Source: an uncultured Bacteroidaceae bacterium (GTDB lineage: Bacteria; Bacteroidota; Bacteroidia; Bacteroidales; Bacteroidaceae). Taken from it: a stretch of 44,922 bases of DNA. The stretch is taken from the NCBI GenBank assembly GCA_905233465.1, contig CAJOEI010000012.1, forward strand, positions 1-44,922. The letters are read 5' to 3'. The position numbers were made by a program, and so were the translations under genes. Below the pieces are notes generated by a model, which saw only the letters and a list, made by a program, of their open reading frames with translations, had not been told where the DNA came from and ran no database searches. Of the stretch, positions 35,568 through 43,385 are shown piece by piece (within the stretch, counting starts at the first letter, position 1; the number at the start of each line of letters is the position of its first letter).

Positions 35568-35614
35568 TTGACAATGGACAATTGACAATGGACAATTCAC
35601 AATTCATAATTCAC
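35566..35614. repeat. Seven in-register heptamers upstream of lipoprotein 2
   Basis: Seven 7-bp units (AATTGAC, AATGGAC, AATTCAC and AATTCAT types) run without a gap between the lipoprotein 1 stop codon and the ATG at 35621. The block is related to that upstream of lipoprotein 1 and was probably duplicated with the gene. Confidence 0.8.
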
Positions 35615-35620
35615 GATTAG

Positions 35621-36832
35621 ATGAAAAAGTTTTTCAACATTTGGCTGATGGCCGCGCTGGCGTGCGGCCTCAGCCTCGGCGTCACCTCCTGTAAGGATGA
35701 CAACAACGACAACGGCACGAGCGAGGAAGCGCAGCAGGCGCAGGCTTCAAAAGCCCTCAAGTTCTATGAAGTGGTGAGCCATCTGGCCGACCTCAGCGAG
35801 ATGGATGATGCCACCTACGCGTCGCAGACCTTCGAGCCCATCATCGGCGAGGAGTCGCAGAACGACCCGCTGACCCGCATCGTGGCCACCAACACCATGG
35901 AGGCCGCCGCCGCGCGCTTCGCCGACATCATCGGCAAGTCCGAGGGAAGCGGTTTCTCCGCTTCCACCTCCTCCTACACCTACAGCGACCCCGACATCGG
36001 CACGCTGACCTACACGAAGAGCACCGACGGCTCGTCGTGGGCCACGGTGGATGTGGATATCAAGCAGGTGCCGCACCTGACGAAGATTGTCTATTGCACA
36101 CCCGAGCAGATGGGCGAGAACGGCAAGTTCGAGGGTACGGCCTACTACCGCTTCGGCGACGTCATCAAGCGCAGCTATGTGAGCAAGAACCTGACGGAGG
36201 TGACAGAGTACTGGATCTGCGTTCGTCCGGCCTTCGGCCCCGAGGGCAAGGGCGACAGCCACTGGATCAGCGTTGGTATGCTTCCCGAGGACAATATGTT
36301 CCACCACAGCGGCAGCAACGGCACGGAGTACTATGTTCCGACGAAGGTGTGCACCGACACGGAGAACATGCAGAACTTCGCCGAGATGCTGTATGCCATG
36401 TTCAACCCCGAGGACTGGTGGGAAACGCTGACGACGCCCGGCACGACCAAGCCGAAGATCTTCAACGACTTCACGGTGGATAGCCTCCATCTGCACAACA
36501 AGTACTTCTGGAAGAACGTCTATGAGGGCTGGAAGGAGAAGGGCATCGCCGAGCTGGCCTTCAACATGAACAGCCTGGAGGATCTGAAGACTGCCGTCAA
36601 CACCGAAGGCCTGAACCTGCTCTATAGCGGTTACTCGTGGTTGACCACCTTCTCCTGGTACTGCGAGCTCTATAACATCTGCTACACGAACGGCACGGGC
36701 AAGGAAGCGAACTTCCACAAGGTGAAGACGGAGGCGATCAAGAAGAACATGAAGGACCCACCGTGCAGTGGGACGCCGCCGGACTGGCCATTGCCTTTCA
36801 GGAGCTCTCGCAGGGGCGCAGCATCTACATGA
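35621..36832 (+). CDS. Truncated lipoprotein paralogue 2, fused out of frame to the C13 gene
   Basis: The signal peptide (MKKFFNIWLMAALACGLSLGVTSC), acidic spacer and about 380 residues follow paralogue 1 closely. The matching segments include MDDATYASQTFEPIIGEESQ, TAYYRFGDV and LLYSGYSWLT. Similarity stops abruptly at KKNMK, near base 36754. Paralogue 1 continues for about 410 more residues, but here the next bases belong to a C13-peptidase gene in another frame. The last 25 or so residues (PPCSGTPPDWPLPF...) are therefore read out of frame and meaningless. The simplest reading is a deletion joining two neighbouring genes. An assembly chimera of repeated sequence cannot be excluded. It may still yield a secreted N-terminal domain. 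Confidence 0.75.
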   Translation: MKKFFNIWLMAALACGLSLGVTSCKDDNNDNGTSEEAQQAQASKALKFYEVVSHLADLSEMDDATYASQTFEPIIGEESQNDPLTRIVATNTMEAAAARFADIIGKSEGSGFSASTSSYTYSDPDIGTLTYTKSTDGSSWATVDVDIKQVPHLTKIVYCTPEQMGENGKFEGTAYYRFGDVIKRSYVSKNLTEVTEYWICVRPAFGPEGKGDSHWISVGMLPEDNMFHHSGSNGTEYYVPTKVCTDTENMQNFAEMLYAMFNPEDWWETLTTPGTTKPKIFNDFTVDSLHLHNKYFWKNVYEGWKEKGIAELAFNMNSLEDLKTAVNTEGLNLLYSGYSWLTTFSWYCELYNICYTNGTGKEANFHKVKTEAIKKNMKDPPCSGTPPDWPLPFRSSRRGAAST

Positions 36833-38049
36833 CCGGTGCTACGGGAAACCTCAATTTTGACAAGGACACCCACACAAAGATACTGAACACTACGTATATG
36901 CTTTGGGACATCGCCTACGAGTATCCCGAAGAATCCGAAATAGCCTACACCAGCGTCGAGCCTCTTCTCTTCCTGAGCACCGACGGAAGCAGCAGCGAGG
37001 CATCTACTACGGAGTTCTGGAAACTGGAGAAACAATGGACGCAGACGTTCGGGCACGACGTGGTGACACACACCTTGCCTGCACTCACCGATCGTTGGGC
37101 CGTAGTGATCAGTCCTTCAACCACTTGGAGCAACTACCGCCATCAGGCCGATGCCTTCGCCATCTATCAAAGCCTGCGATACTATGGCTACGATGATGAT
37201 CACATTATACTCATCGTAGAGGATAATCTTGCCAACGACAGCCGCAACACCTTCCCGGGACAGATCTTTGTGGAGCGCGGCGACAACCCTGCACACGATG
37301 ATCCGCTCATGAACTTCGATGTGCATCAGAATGCGGTTGTAGATTACCACTTCTCCGACCTTCAGCCCGACGATTTAGCTGACATCATGCTGGGTCGCCA
37401 GTCCGAACGTCTGCCACACGTCATTCATCCAACGGCTTCCAGCAACGTGTTCTTCTTCTGGAGCGGACATGGCGGCAGCCGCGAGGGCCCGCTCTGGGGC
37501 AACGAAGATGCCTACCAGTATTTCGGCACACAGCGTATCAAGGACATCGTTACACAGATGAACGAGCAGGATATGTACCGTCGCATGATGTTCGCCATCG
37601 AGACCTGCTATAGCGGCAAATGGGGTGATGCGCTCACGGGCTTGCCCGACGTTCTGGTACTCACAGCTGCCAGCCCCTACGAGACCTCGAAGGCCGATGT
37701 TCACGACCGCGACCTTGGCATCTATCTTTCCAACGCCTTTGCCCGCACGTTCCGACAGGTCATCAACCTGAATCCCACAGTCAGTATCTACGACCTCTAT
37801 CGCGAACTGGCGCGCACCACTACTGGCTCACACGTCAGCGTCTATAACCAGCAGAACTACGGTTCTGTCTATGAAGAGACAGTTGGGGAGTATCTGGCAA
37901 AGAAAGAACGAGAAGCGTTAACCTCGATGGAAATACTACATGTCCACATGGTGGCCGCCATGTGGGCATGTGAGTATGTGAGGCTTTGGGCTGAGGGACT
38001 CAGTCAGTGGCTGTGGCGGTGTGCTGCTCACACCAGCGTCGGGCGTTGA
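36763..38049 (+). CDS. Legumain-like (C13) cysteine peptidase, 5' part missing
   Basis: The C-terminal domain shows the C13 pattern. RWAVVISPSTTWSNYRHQAD is the first strand and helix, DDDHIILIVEDNLAND follows, His236 is in FWSGHGGSREG and the nucleophile Cys282 is in IETCYSGKWG. Residues 1-60 (VQWDAAGLAIAFQELSQG...MTGATGNLNFD) resemble the end of a periplasmic-binding-protein type I domain, so the intact protein was probably a binding-domain/C13 fusion. No start codon, signal peptide or promoter remains: the frame emerges at the breakpoint from paralogue 2 (near 36754), and GTG 36763 is only nominal. The last part overlaps the convergent purL gene by 50 bp and runs through a hairpin at 37938-37971. 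Confidence 0.8.
   Translation: MQWDAAGLAIAFQELSQGRSIYMTGATGNLNFDKDTHTKILNTTYMLWDIAYEYPEESEIAYTSVEPLLFLSTDGSSSEASTTEFWKLEKQWTQTFGHDVVTHTLPALTDRWAVVISPSTTWSNYRHQADAFAIYQSLRYYGYDDDHIILIVEDNLANDSRNTFPGQIFVERGDNPAHDDPLMNFDVHQNAVVDYHFSDLQPDDLADIMLGRQSERLPHVIHPTASSNVFFFWSGHGGSREGPLWGNEDAYQYFGTQRIKDIVTQMNEQDMYRRMMFAIETCYSGKWGDALTGLPDVLVLTAASPYETSKADVHDRDLGIYLSNAFARTFRQVINLNPTVSIYDLYRELARTTTGSHVSVYNQQNYGSVYEETVGEYLAKKEREALTSMEILHVHMVAAMWACEYVRLWAEGLSQWLWRCAAHTSVGR
37938..37971. terminator. Hairpin between the C13 gene and purL
   Basis: A 14-bp arm (ACATGTCCACATGG) pairs with 37958-37971 at all but one position (T-G wobble) around TGGCCG. It lies near the 3' ends of two convergent genes and could act as a bidirectional terminator, though it is inside the C13 reading frame. 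Confidence 0.5.
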
Positions 38050-41000
38050 CAAAAGCTTCGAGCCACGGCGTGACTTCGTCTTTAGCGCGGTTGGCAGGAT
38101 AGTAGGCACACTGCCAGGGGAAGATGGCTCGTTCGAGGTGAGGCATCATGGCCAGATGACGGCCGTTGGCCGAGCATAGTCCGGCAACGCTGTAGTCCGA
38201 ACCGTTGGGGTTGCCGGGATATGTGTCATAGCTGTATTTGGCTACGATGTTGTAGGTACTCTCGGGCTGTGGTAGGCTGAAGCGTCCTTCGCCGTGCGCC
38301 ACCCAGATGCCGAGCTTGGAGCCCGCCAGCGAACCTAGCATCACGCTGTGGTTCTCGGGTATTGTGAGGCCGATAAAGGCGGACTCGAACTTGTGGGAGG
38401 TGTTGTGCTCCATCCGGGGCGTTTGACAATTTGACGTTTGTTGTGCGGCTGCTTCATTGTCTATTTGTCCAATGAGACCCAGTTCCACCATGAGCTGGCA
38501 GCCGTTGCAGATGCCGAGCGAGAGGGTGTCGGGGCGTGCATAGAAGCGGTCGAGGGCGGCTTTGGCCTTGGGGTTGAAGAGGAATGCTCCGGCCCAGCCC
38601 TTGGCGGAGCCGAGGACGTCGCTGTTGGAGAAGCCTCCGCAGAAGACTATCATCTGCACGTCGTCGAGGGTTTCGCGGCCGCTGATGAGGTCAGTCATCA
38701 TCACGTCCTTTACGTCGAAGCCAGCTAGGTAGAGGGAGTAGGCCATTTCGCGCTCGCCGTTGGTGCCTTTTTCGCGGATGATGGCTGCTTTAACCTTTTT
38801 GTCGGCGGCAAAACCGCCGACCACACTGCCCTTGAGGGGAGAGGGATTGCAGGCTGTACCGCCGACCAAACTGCCGGTGGTGAGGGGTGAGGGGCGATTG
38901 ATGAGCCACTGGAGGGGTTGGTGCTTGTAGTTGCGGAAGCGCTCGTCGGCACAGCCGTTTAAGCTCTGCTTGGTGTCGAGGCGGTGGGATGGGGCATACC
39001 ACACGTCGCGCAGGGCATCGATGTCGAGAGCATCCTCATACTCGCCTTTGCGCAGACGCATGGTGCGCTCGCGGCAAGGTACACCTATATATATATAGCC
39101 CACTCCGGAGTTGTCCATGAGTTTCTTGAACTCGGCTTCGTGGCGCTCGGCCACCTGGACGACGATGCCAGGGTTCTCGGCAAAGAGAATCTTTATTATG
39201 TCATCGGTCTCGAAGCGGTTGAGGTTCACCTTCATGCCGCCGCGCGTGTTTGCGAAGCACATCTCCAGCAGTGTGGTGATGAGGCCACCGGCGCTGATGT
39301 CGTGACCAGCCAGCAGCCAGCCACGTCGCACGCATTCCTGCACGGCATCGAAAGCGTCGCGGAAGTATTCGGCGTTGGTGCATGTCGGCACGTCGCTGCC
39401 GACGTATCCATTTGCCTGAGCGTAGGCGCTACCACCCAGCCGCAACTCATCGAATGAGAAGTCGATGTGGTAGAGCGACGACTTCTGCTCGTCGACATTG
39501 AGCACCGGGCTCACCACCTTGCGGACGTCCGACACCTCGCCACCTGAGCTGACGATGACAGTGCCGGGGGCAATGACCTTGGTACCGTCTGGGTATTTCT
39601 GTGTCATCGAGAGGCTGTCCTTGCCTGTTGGCACGTTGATGCCGAGGTCGCAGCAGAAGTCCGACAGCGCTTCCACGGCTGCGTAGAGACGTGCGTCCTC
39701 GCCCTTCTGCGAGCGGCACGGCCACATCCAGTTGGCGCTGAGGCTCACGCTGTCGAGGCCTTCGGCCAGCGGTGCCCAAACGATGTTGGTCAGCGCCTCA
39801 GCCACGCTGAGCACACTGCCTGCTGCGGGGTCGGCCAGTCCAGCCTGCGGGGCGTGGCCAAGTGCTGTGGCTATGCCTGCACGGCCTTTGTAGTCGAGGG
39901 CTACGACACCGCAGTCGCTGAGCGGCAGCTGCAGCTCGCCCTGACATTGCTGGCGTGCCACCTTACCGGTCACACTACGGTCCACCTTATTGGTCAGCCA
40001 GTCCTTGCAGGCAACCGCTTCTAACGAAAATACTTTCGTTAATGTAGAATGTAAAATGTTAAATGTGGCGTTGTCGTCTGCTGCCTCCGAATTTAACATT
40101 TTACATTTTACATTGTCCGTCGTTATGTCCTCATAACGACGAACGACCGTCTCGTCCACCATCACCGTCTTGGGTGAATGGCCGAACATCTGGGCCACGT
40201 CGAGGTCGAAGGGTCGCACGCCGTCGCCCTGCTCGAAAGCAAAGTGTGCGTCGCCGGTGGTCTCGCCCACGACATACAGCGGTGCGCGCTCGCGCTCGGC
40301 TATGGCACGCACGTGGTCGAGGTGCTCTTCCTGAATGAGGAGTCCCATGCGCTCCTGGCTCTCGTTGGCGATTATTTCCTTTGATGACAGGGTGGGGTCG
40401 CCTATGGGCAGCTTGGTCATGTCAATGAGGCCGCCGCAGTCTTCCACGAGTTCGCTCAGGCAGTTGACGTGACCGGCCGAACCGTGGTCGTGAATGCTGA
40501 CGACAGGGTTGACATCCTCCTCACACAGCGAGCGCACGAGGTTGTAGGCACGTTTCTGCATCTCGGGGTTGGCACGCTGCACGGCATTGAGTTCGATGCC
40601 GCTGCTGTAGCGGCCAGTGTCGACGGAGCTTACCGAGCCTCCGCCAAGGCCGATGCGGTAGTTGTCGCCACCCACGACGACAATCTTATTGCCCTTTTGG
40701 GGCGTGCCCTTCAGACAGTCGCGCCGCGTGCCGTAGCCCACGCCGCCAGCCAGCATGATGACCTTGTCGTAGCCATACTGCTCGCCGTTCTCCTCGTGCT
40801 CGAATGTCAGCACAGAGCCGCTGATAAGTGGCTGCCCGAACTTGTTGCCGAAGTCGCTGGCACCGTTGCTGGCCTTGATGAGAATCTGCTCAGGAGTCTG
40901 ATATAGCCATTTGCGTGGCTGGGGACTGTTGGGATAGCTGGTCATATATACCGCCGTGCCAGCTATGGGCCATGAGCCTACGCCGCCGCCCATGCGGTCG

Positions 41001-41803
41001 CGTATCTCGCCGCCGGTGCCTGTTGAGGCCCCGTTGAATGGCTCGACGGTGGTGGGAAAGTTGTGAGTCTCGGCCTTGATGCTGATGACGCTCTCAATGG
41101 GCTTGACGCGAAACCAGTCGCTGGTGGCGTGGTCTGCGGGAGCAAACTGTTCCACCACAGGTCCTGCGGCAAAGGCCACGTTGTCCTTATAGGCTGAGAT
41201 AATCTTACCGGGGTTCTCCTGTGTGGTGCGCTTTATCATGGCGAAGAGGCTGCTGGGCTTCTCCTCGCCGTCGATGATGAAGGAGCCACCGAAGATCTTA
41301 TGGCGGCAGTGCTCGCTGTTGATCTGTGCAAAGCCGAAGACCTCGCTGTCTGTCAGCTTGCGGCCAAGTTGCCGCTCCACGTCATGCAGATAGGCAATCT
41401 CTTCGGGTGACAGCGCCAGCCCTTCCTGTTCATTGTATGCCTCCAGGTCCTCAATGTGCTGGATGGGTGCAGGCTGGATGTTGACAGTGAAGATGTCCTG
41501 ATCGAGCCCGTCGTACATGCGTTGCAGCATGGGGTCGTATGCAGACCCACTGGCTGGTTGGTATTCCTCAATTCTCACGATGCCCTTGAGACCCATGTTC
41601 TGTGTGATCTCCACGGCATTGGTGCTCCAGGGCGTAATCATCTCGCGGCGCGGACCGACGAAGTTGCCGCTGAGGGTGGTGGCGATGACGGGCGACGCTC
41701 CGCCGTAGAGCCAGCAGAGTTTGTCTGTCTCGTCCTGTGTCAGGGCGTGATCCACCTGCGTGGCTATGATGCTGTCTTGTGGTGTGCGAAAGAAATAAAT
41801 CAT
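38000..41803 (-). CDS. purL: Phosphoribosylformylglycinamidine synthase with two repeat-encoded insertions
   Basis: This is the single-chain form of the fourth purine-synthesis enzyme. It has an N-terminal domain, two AIRS-like halves (QINSEHCRHKIFGG; HDHGSAGHVN; ACKDWLTNKVDRS) and a glutaminase domain. That domain has its Cys in LGICNGCQLM and the His/Glu-rich WVAHGEGRFS. The length, 1267 aa, is slightly above what I expect for Bacteroidetes PurL. Two low-complexity segments are repeat-derived. Residues about 562-588 come from a 78-bp heptamer hairpin (40041-40118). Residues about 969-998 come from a 45-bp tandem duplication (38811-38900). Both fall in linkers between conserved blocks and keep the frame, so the enzyme is probably active. 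It lies 59 bp downstream of rpe. Confidence 0.96.
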   Translation of the reverse strand: MIYFFRTPQDSIIATQVDHALTQDETDKLCWLYGGASPVIATTLSGNFVGPRREMITPWSTNAVEITQNMGLKGIVRIEEYQPASGSAYDPMLQRMYDGLDQDIFTVNIQPAPIQHIEDLEAYNEQEGLALSPEEIAYLHDVERQLGRKLTDSEVFGFAQINSEHCRHKIFGGSFIIDGEEKPSSLFAMIKRTTQENPGKIISAYKDNVAFAAGPVVEQFAPADHATSDWFRVKPIESVISIKAETHNFPTTVEPFNGASTGTGGEIRDRMGGGVGSWPIAGTAVYMTSYPNSPQPRKWLYQTPEQILIKASNGASDFGNKFGQPLISGSVLTFEHEENGEQYGYDKVIMLAGGVGYGTRRDCLKGTPQKGNKIVVVGGDNYRIGLGGGSVSSVDTGRYSSGIELNAVQRANPEMQKRAYNLVRSLCEEDVNPVVSIHDHGSAGHVNCLSELVEDCGGLIDMTKLPIGDPTLSSKEIIANESQERMGLLIQEEHLDHVRAIAERERAPLYVVGETTGDAHFAFEQGDGVRPFDLDVAQMFGHSPKTVMVDETVVRRYEDITTDNVKCKMLNSEAADDNATFNILHSTLTKVFSLEAVACKDWLTNKVDRSVTGKVARQQCQGELQLPLSDCGVVALDYKGRAGIATALGHAPQAGLADPAAGSVLSVAEALTNIVWAPLAEGLDSVSLSANWMWPCRSQKGEDARLYAAVEALSDFCCDLGINVPTGKDSLSMTQKYPDGTKVIAPGTVIVSSGGEVSDVRKVVSPVLNVDEQKSSLYHIDFSFDELRLGGSAYAQANGYVGSDVPTCTNAEYFRDAFDAVQECVRRGWLLAGHDISAGGLITTLLEMCFANTRGGMKVNLNRFETDDIIKILFAENPGIVVQVAERHEAEFKKLMDNSGVGYIYIGVPCRERTMRLRKGEYEDALDIDALRDVWYAPSHRLDTKQSLNGCADERFRNYKHQPLQWLINRPSPLTTGSLVGGTACNPSPLKGSVVGGFAADKKVKAAIIREKGTNGEREMAYSLYLAGFDVKDVMMTDLISGRETLDDVQMIVFCGGFSNSDVLGSAKGWAGAFLFNPKAKAALDRFYARPDTLSLGICNGCQLMVELGLIGQIDNEAAAQQTSNCQTPRMEHNTSHKFESAFIGLTIPENHSVMLGSLAGSKLGIWVAHGEGRFSLPQPESTYNIVAKYSYDTYPGNPNGSDYSVAGLCSANGRHLAMMPHLERAIFPWQCAYYPANRAKDEVTPWLEAFVNARRWCEQHTATATD
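38811..38900. repeat. 45-bp tandem duplication in frame within purL
   Basis: ACCGCCGACCA(C/A)ACTGCC occurs at 38813-38830 and 38858-38875, exactly 45 bp apart. Each copy is followed by a TGAGGGG(A/T)GAGGG-like stretch. On the purL strand the two copies encode related peptides, PSPLTTGSLVGG and PSPLKGSVVGG. Confidence 0.8.
40041..40118. repeat. Heptamer-built hairpin in frame within purL
   Basis: The left arm is four in-register 7-bp units (AATGTAG, AATGTAA and similar; 40041-40068). The right arm is four inverted units (ATTTAAC, ATTTTAC and similar; 40091-40118). About 24 bp pair with one mismatch around a loop of roughly 22-26 bases. The 78-bp total equals 26 codons. Small palindromes flank it, for example CGTTATG/CATAACG near 40121-40138. 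Confidence 0.85.
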
Positions 41804-41812
41804 ATTATTGGC

Positions 41813-41827
41813 TCGCGCTGCGCGCGA
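41813..41827. repeat. CGCG-rich palindrome shared with the fabH-era gap
   Basis: TCGCGCTGCGCGCGA here is the exact reverse complement of 4526-4540. It lies 10 bp upstream of the purL start on the minus strand, in the 59-bp gap between rpe and purL. Confidence 0.6.
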
Positions 41828-41862
41828 AGATGAAAGTTGCTGATTGTTTTTCTAAGTCATTC

Positions 41863-42519
41863 TCATTCGTTGATCATTTGCTTCAGCGCCAGGACTTCGG
41901 CCACGGGGTCGGGTTTGCCGAAGAGTGCGCTGCCTGCAACGAAGACATCCACTCCGGCCTCGTGCAGCGGCACTATGGTCTGGCGGTTCACGCCTCCGTC
42001 GACCTCAATGAGTGCCTTTGAGCCGCTCTCGTCGATGAGTCGGCGCAGTCGGCGCACCTTGTCGAGGCTGTGAGGTATGAACTTCTGTGCTCCGAAGCCC
42101 GGGTTGACAGTCATCAGCATCACCACGTCCACGTCGCCGATGATGTCTGTCAGCGTCTCCACGGGTGTGGCGGGGTTGAGTGTCACGGCAGCTTTCATGC
42201 CTGCTTCGTGGATCTGTTGTACGGTGCGATGCAGATGCACACAAGCCTCCTGGTGTACGTTCATCACTGCCGCTCCGAGGTCGCGCACGTGCGACACCCA
42301 TTTCTCGGGCTGCACAATCATAAGGTGCACGTCCAGCGGTTTGTCGGTCATGCGTGCAACATGTTCCAGCACAGGGAAGCCGAAAGAGATATTTGGGACG
42401 AACACGCCGTCCATCACATCAAGATGCAACCAGTCCGCCTCTGAACGGTTGAACCAGTCCATCTCGTCCCGCAGGTTGCTGAAGTCAGCAGCCAGCAGCG
42501 AGGGTGCAATAAGATTCAT
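41863..42519 (-). CDS. rpe: Ribulose-phosphate 3-epimerase
   Basis: This TIM-barrel enzyme of the pentose phosphate pathway interconverts ribulose-5-phosphate and xylulose-5-phosphate. APSLLAADFSNL at the N terminus, the metal-binding LHLDVMDGVFVPN, MTVNPGFGAQKF and IEVDGGVN near 175 are all present. At 218 aa it is standard. It is the first gene of the rpe-purL pair on the minus strand; both serve nucleotide precursor supply. The 256-bp gap to the divergent chromate transporter holds that operon's promoter; I see nothing else in it. Confidence 0.96.
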   Translation of the reverse strand: MNLIAPSLLAADFSNLRDEMDWFNRSEADWLHLDVMDGVFVPNISFGFPVLEHVARMTDKPLDVHLMIVQPEKWVSHVRDLGAAVMNVHQEACVHLHRTVQQIHEAGMKAAVTLNPATPVETLTDIIGDVDVVMLMTVNPGFGAQKFIPHSLDKVRRLRRLIDESGSKALIEVDGGVNRQTIVPLHEAGVDVFVAGSALFGKPDPVAEVLALKQMINE

Positions 42520-42755
42520 AGGCAGTGTTAAACAGGTCTGAATGCGCGGGCTGCTGCTCGCACAAAGTTTAGTGTTGATGTTCGTGGCACAGCGTGCTCC
42601 ACCGTGAAGGGCGCATCTGTGATTATCGGACTGAGTTTAACAACGAGGTGTATAGTTTTATCCATAGGCAAAAGAGGTGAAAGTGAATATCTATTCTAAT
42701 AACGCGCGGGGCGGCACCTTTATTGTGCCGCTAAAGGATATTTTTATGAGATAAA

Positions 42756-42787
42756 TTTGCATGGTAATAATTCGGGGTGTATCTTTG
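42756..42787 (+). promoter_or_regulatory. Promoter of the chromate transporter pair
   Basis: TTTG (42756-42759), a 20-bp spacer and TATCTTTG (42780-42787) fit the Bacteroidetes consensus exactly. It overlaps the earliest start-like codon (GTG 42777), which rules that start out. Confidence 0.8.
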
Positions 42788-42815
42788 CGCTCGCAGAAAG
42801 CAAATAACTCTCAAA

Positions 42816-43361
42816 GTGTCTAAAAATGTGAACGTTTCGCTCTTCTCCACATTCTTCCACATCGGCCTGTTCACCATTGGTGGCGGCTATGCGATGATAC
42901 CCCTCATCGAGGCGAAGGTTGTGGACGAGAAGCAGTGGATTTCGCGCGAGGATCTGCTCGACCTCATGGCGGTGGCGCAGTCGTGCCCAGGCATCTTCGC
43001 GGTGAACATAGCCATATTCATCGGTTACAAGGTGCGTGGCGTGGGCGGAGCGCTGATGTCCACGCTTGGATGCATCGCGCCCTCATTCCTGATCATTCTG
43101 GCCATAGCTCTGTTCTTCCGCCAGTTTCAGGACAACGTGTGGGTGGCGCGCGCCTTCAGGGGCATACGTCCGTGTGTGGTGGCCCTCATCGCTGCGCCGA
43201 TGTTCAAGATGGCTCGTACGGCCAAGATAGGGTGGACCAACGTGTGGATTCCCGTCCTTGGCGCCTTCCTCATCTGGATGTTCGGCGTGTCGCCCATCTG
43301 GGTCATCGTGGCGGCTGGTCTTGGCGGTTACATCTATGGCCGGGTGATGGGGAATGGATGA
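42816..43361 (+). CDS. Chromate transporter family protein, N-terminal half
   Basis: This is one half of a split CHR-family transporter. It shows the family motif GLFTIGGGYAMIPLIE near the N terminus, AVAQSCPGIFAVNIAIFIGYKV, and about six hydrophobic segments. GTG 42816 (or GTG 42828) is the likely start, because the promoter at 42756-42787 lies just upstream and no ATG is in frame. It would be 181 aa. Short CHR proteins work as pairs encoded side by side, as here. Transport of chromate is the family name; the natural substrate in gut anaerobes is not known. Confidence 0.88.
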   Translation: MSKNVNVSLFSTFFHIGLFTIGGGYAMIPLIEAKVVDEKQWISREDLLDLMAVAQSCPGIFAVNIAIFIGYKVRGVGGALMSTLGCIAPSFLIILAIALFFRQFQDNVWVARAFRGIRPCVVALIAAPMFKMARTAKIGWTNVWIPVLGAFLIWMFGVSPIWVIVAAGLGGYIYGRVMGNG

Positions 43362-43381
43362 TTGATAATTGAAAATGACAG
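43361..43381. repeat. Three heptamer-type units between the transporter halves
   Basis: ATTGATA, ATTGAAA and ATGACAG units lie between the stop of the first half and the ATG of the second (43386). Confidence 0.5.
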
Positions 43382-43385
43382 TACA

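Noticed and set aside
35747..36718. 323-codon minus-strand frame opposite lipoprotein 2
   Set aside because: It is similar to the antisense frame of paralogue 1 only because the coding strands are homologous.
36763..36832. Programmed +1 frameshift joining lipoprotein 2 and the C13 peptidase
   Set aside because: Similarity to paralogue 1 ends exactly at the junction and the two parts belong to unrelated families, so a deletion or chimera is simpler. No slippery site is evident.
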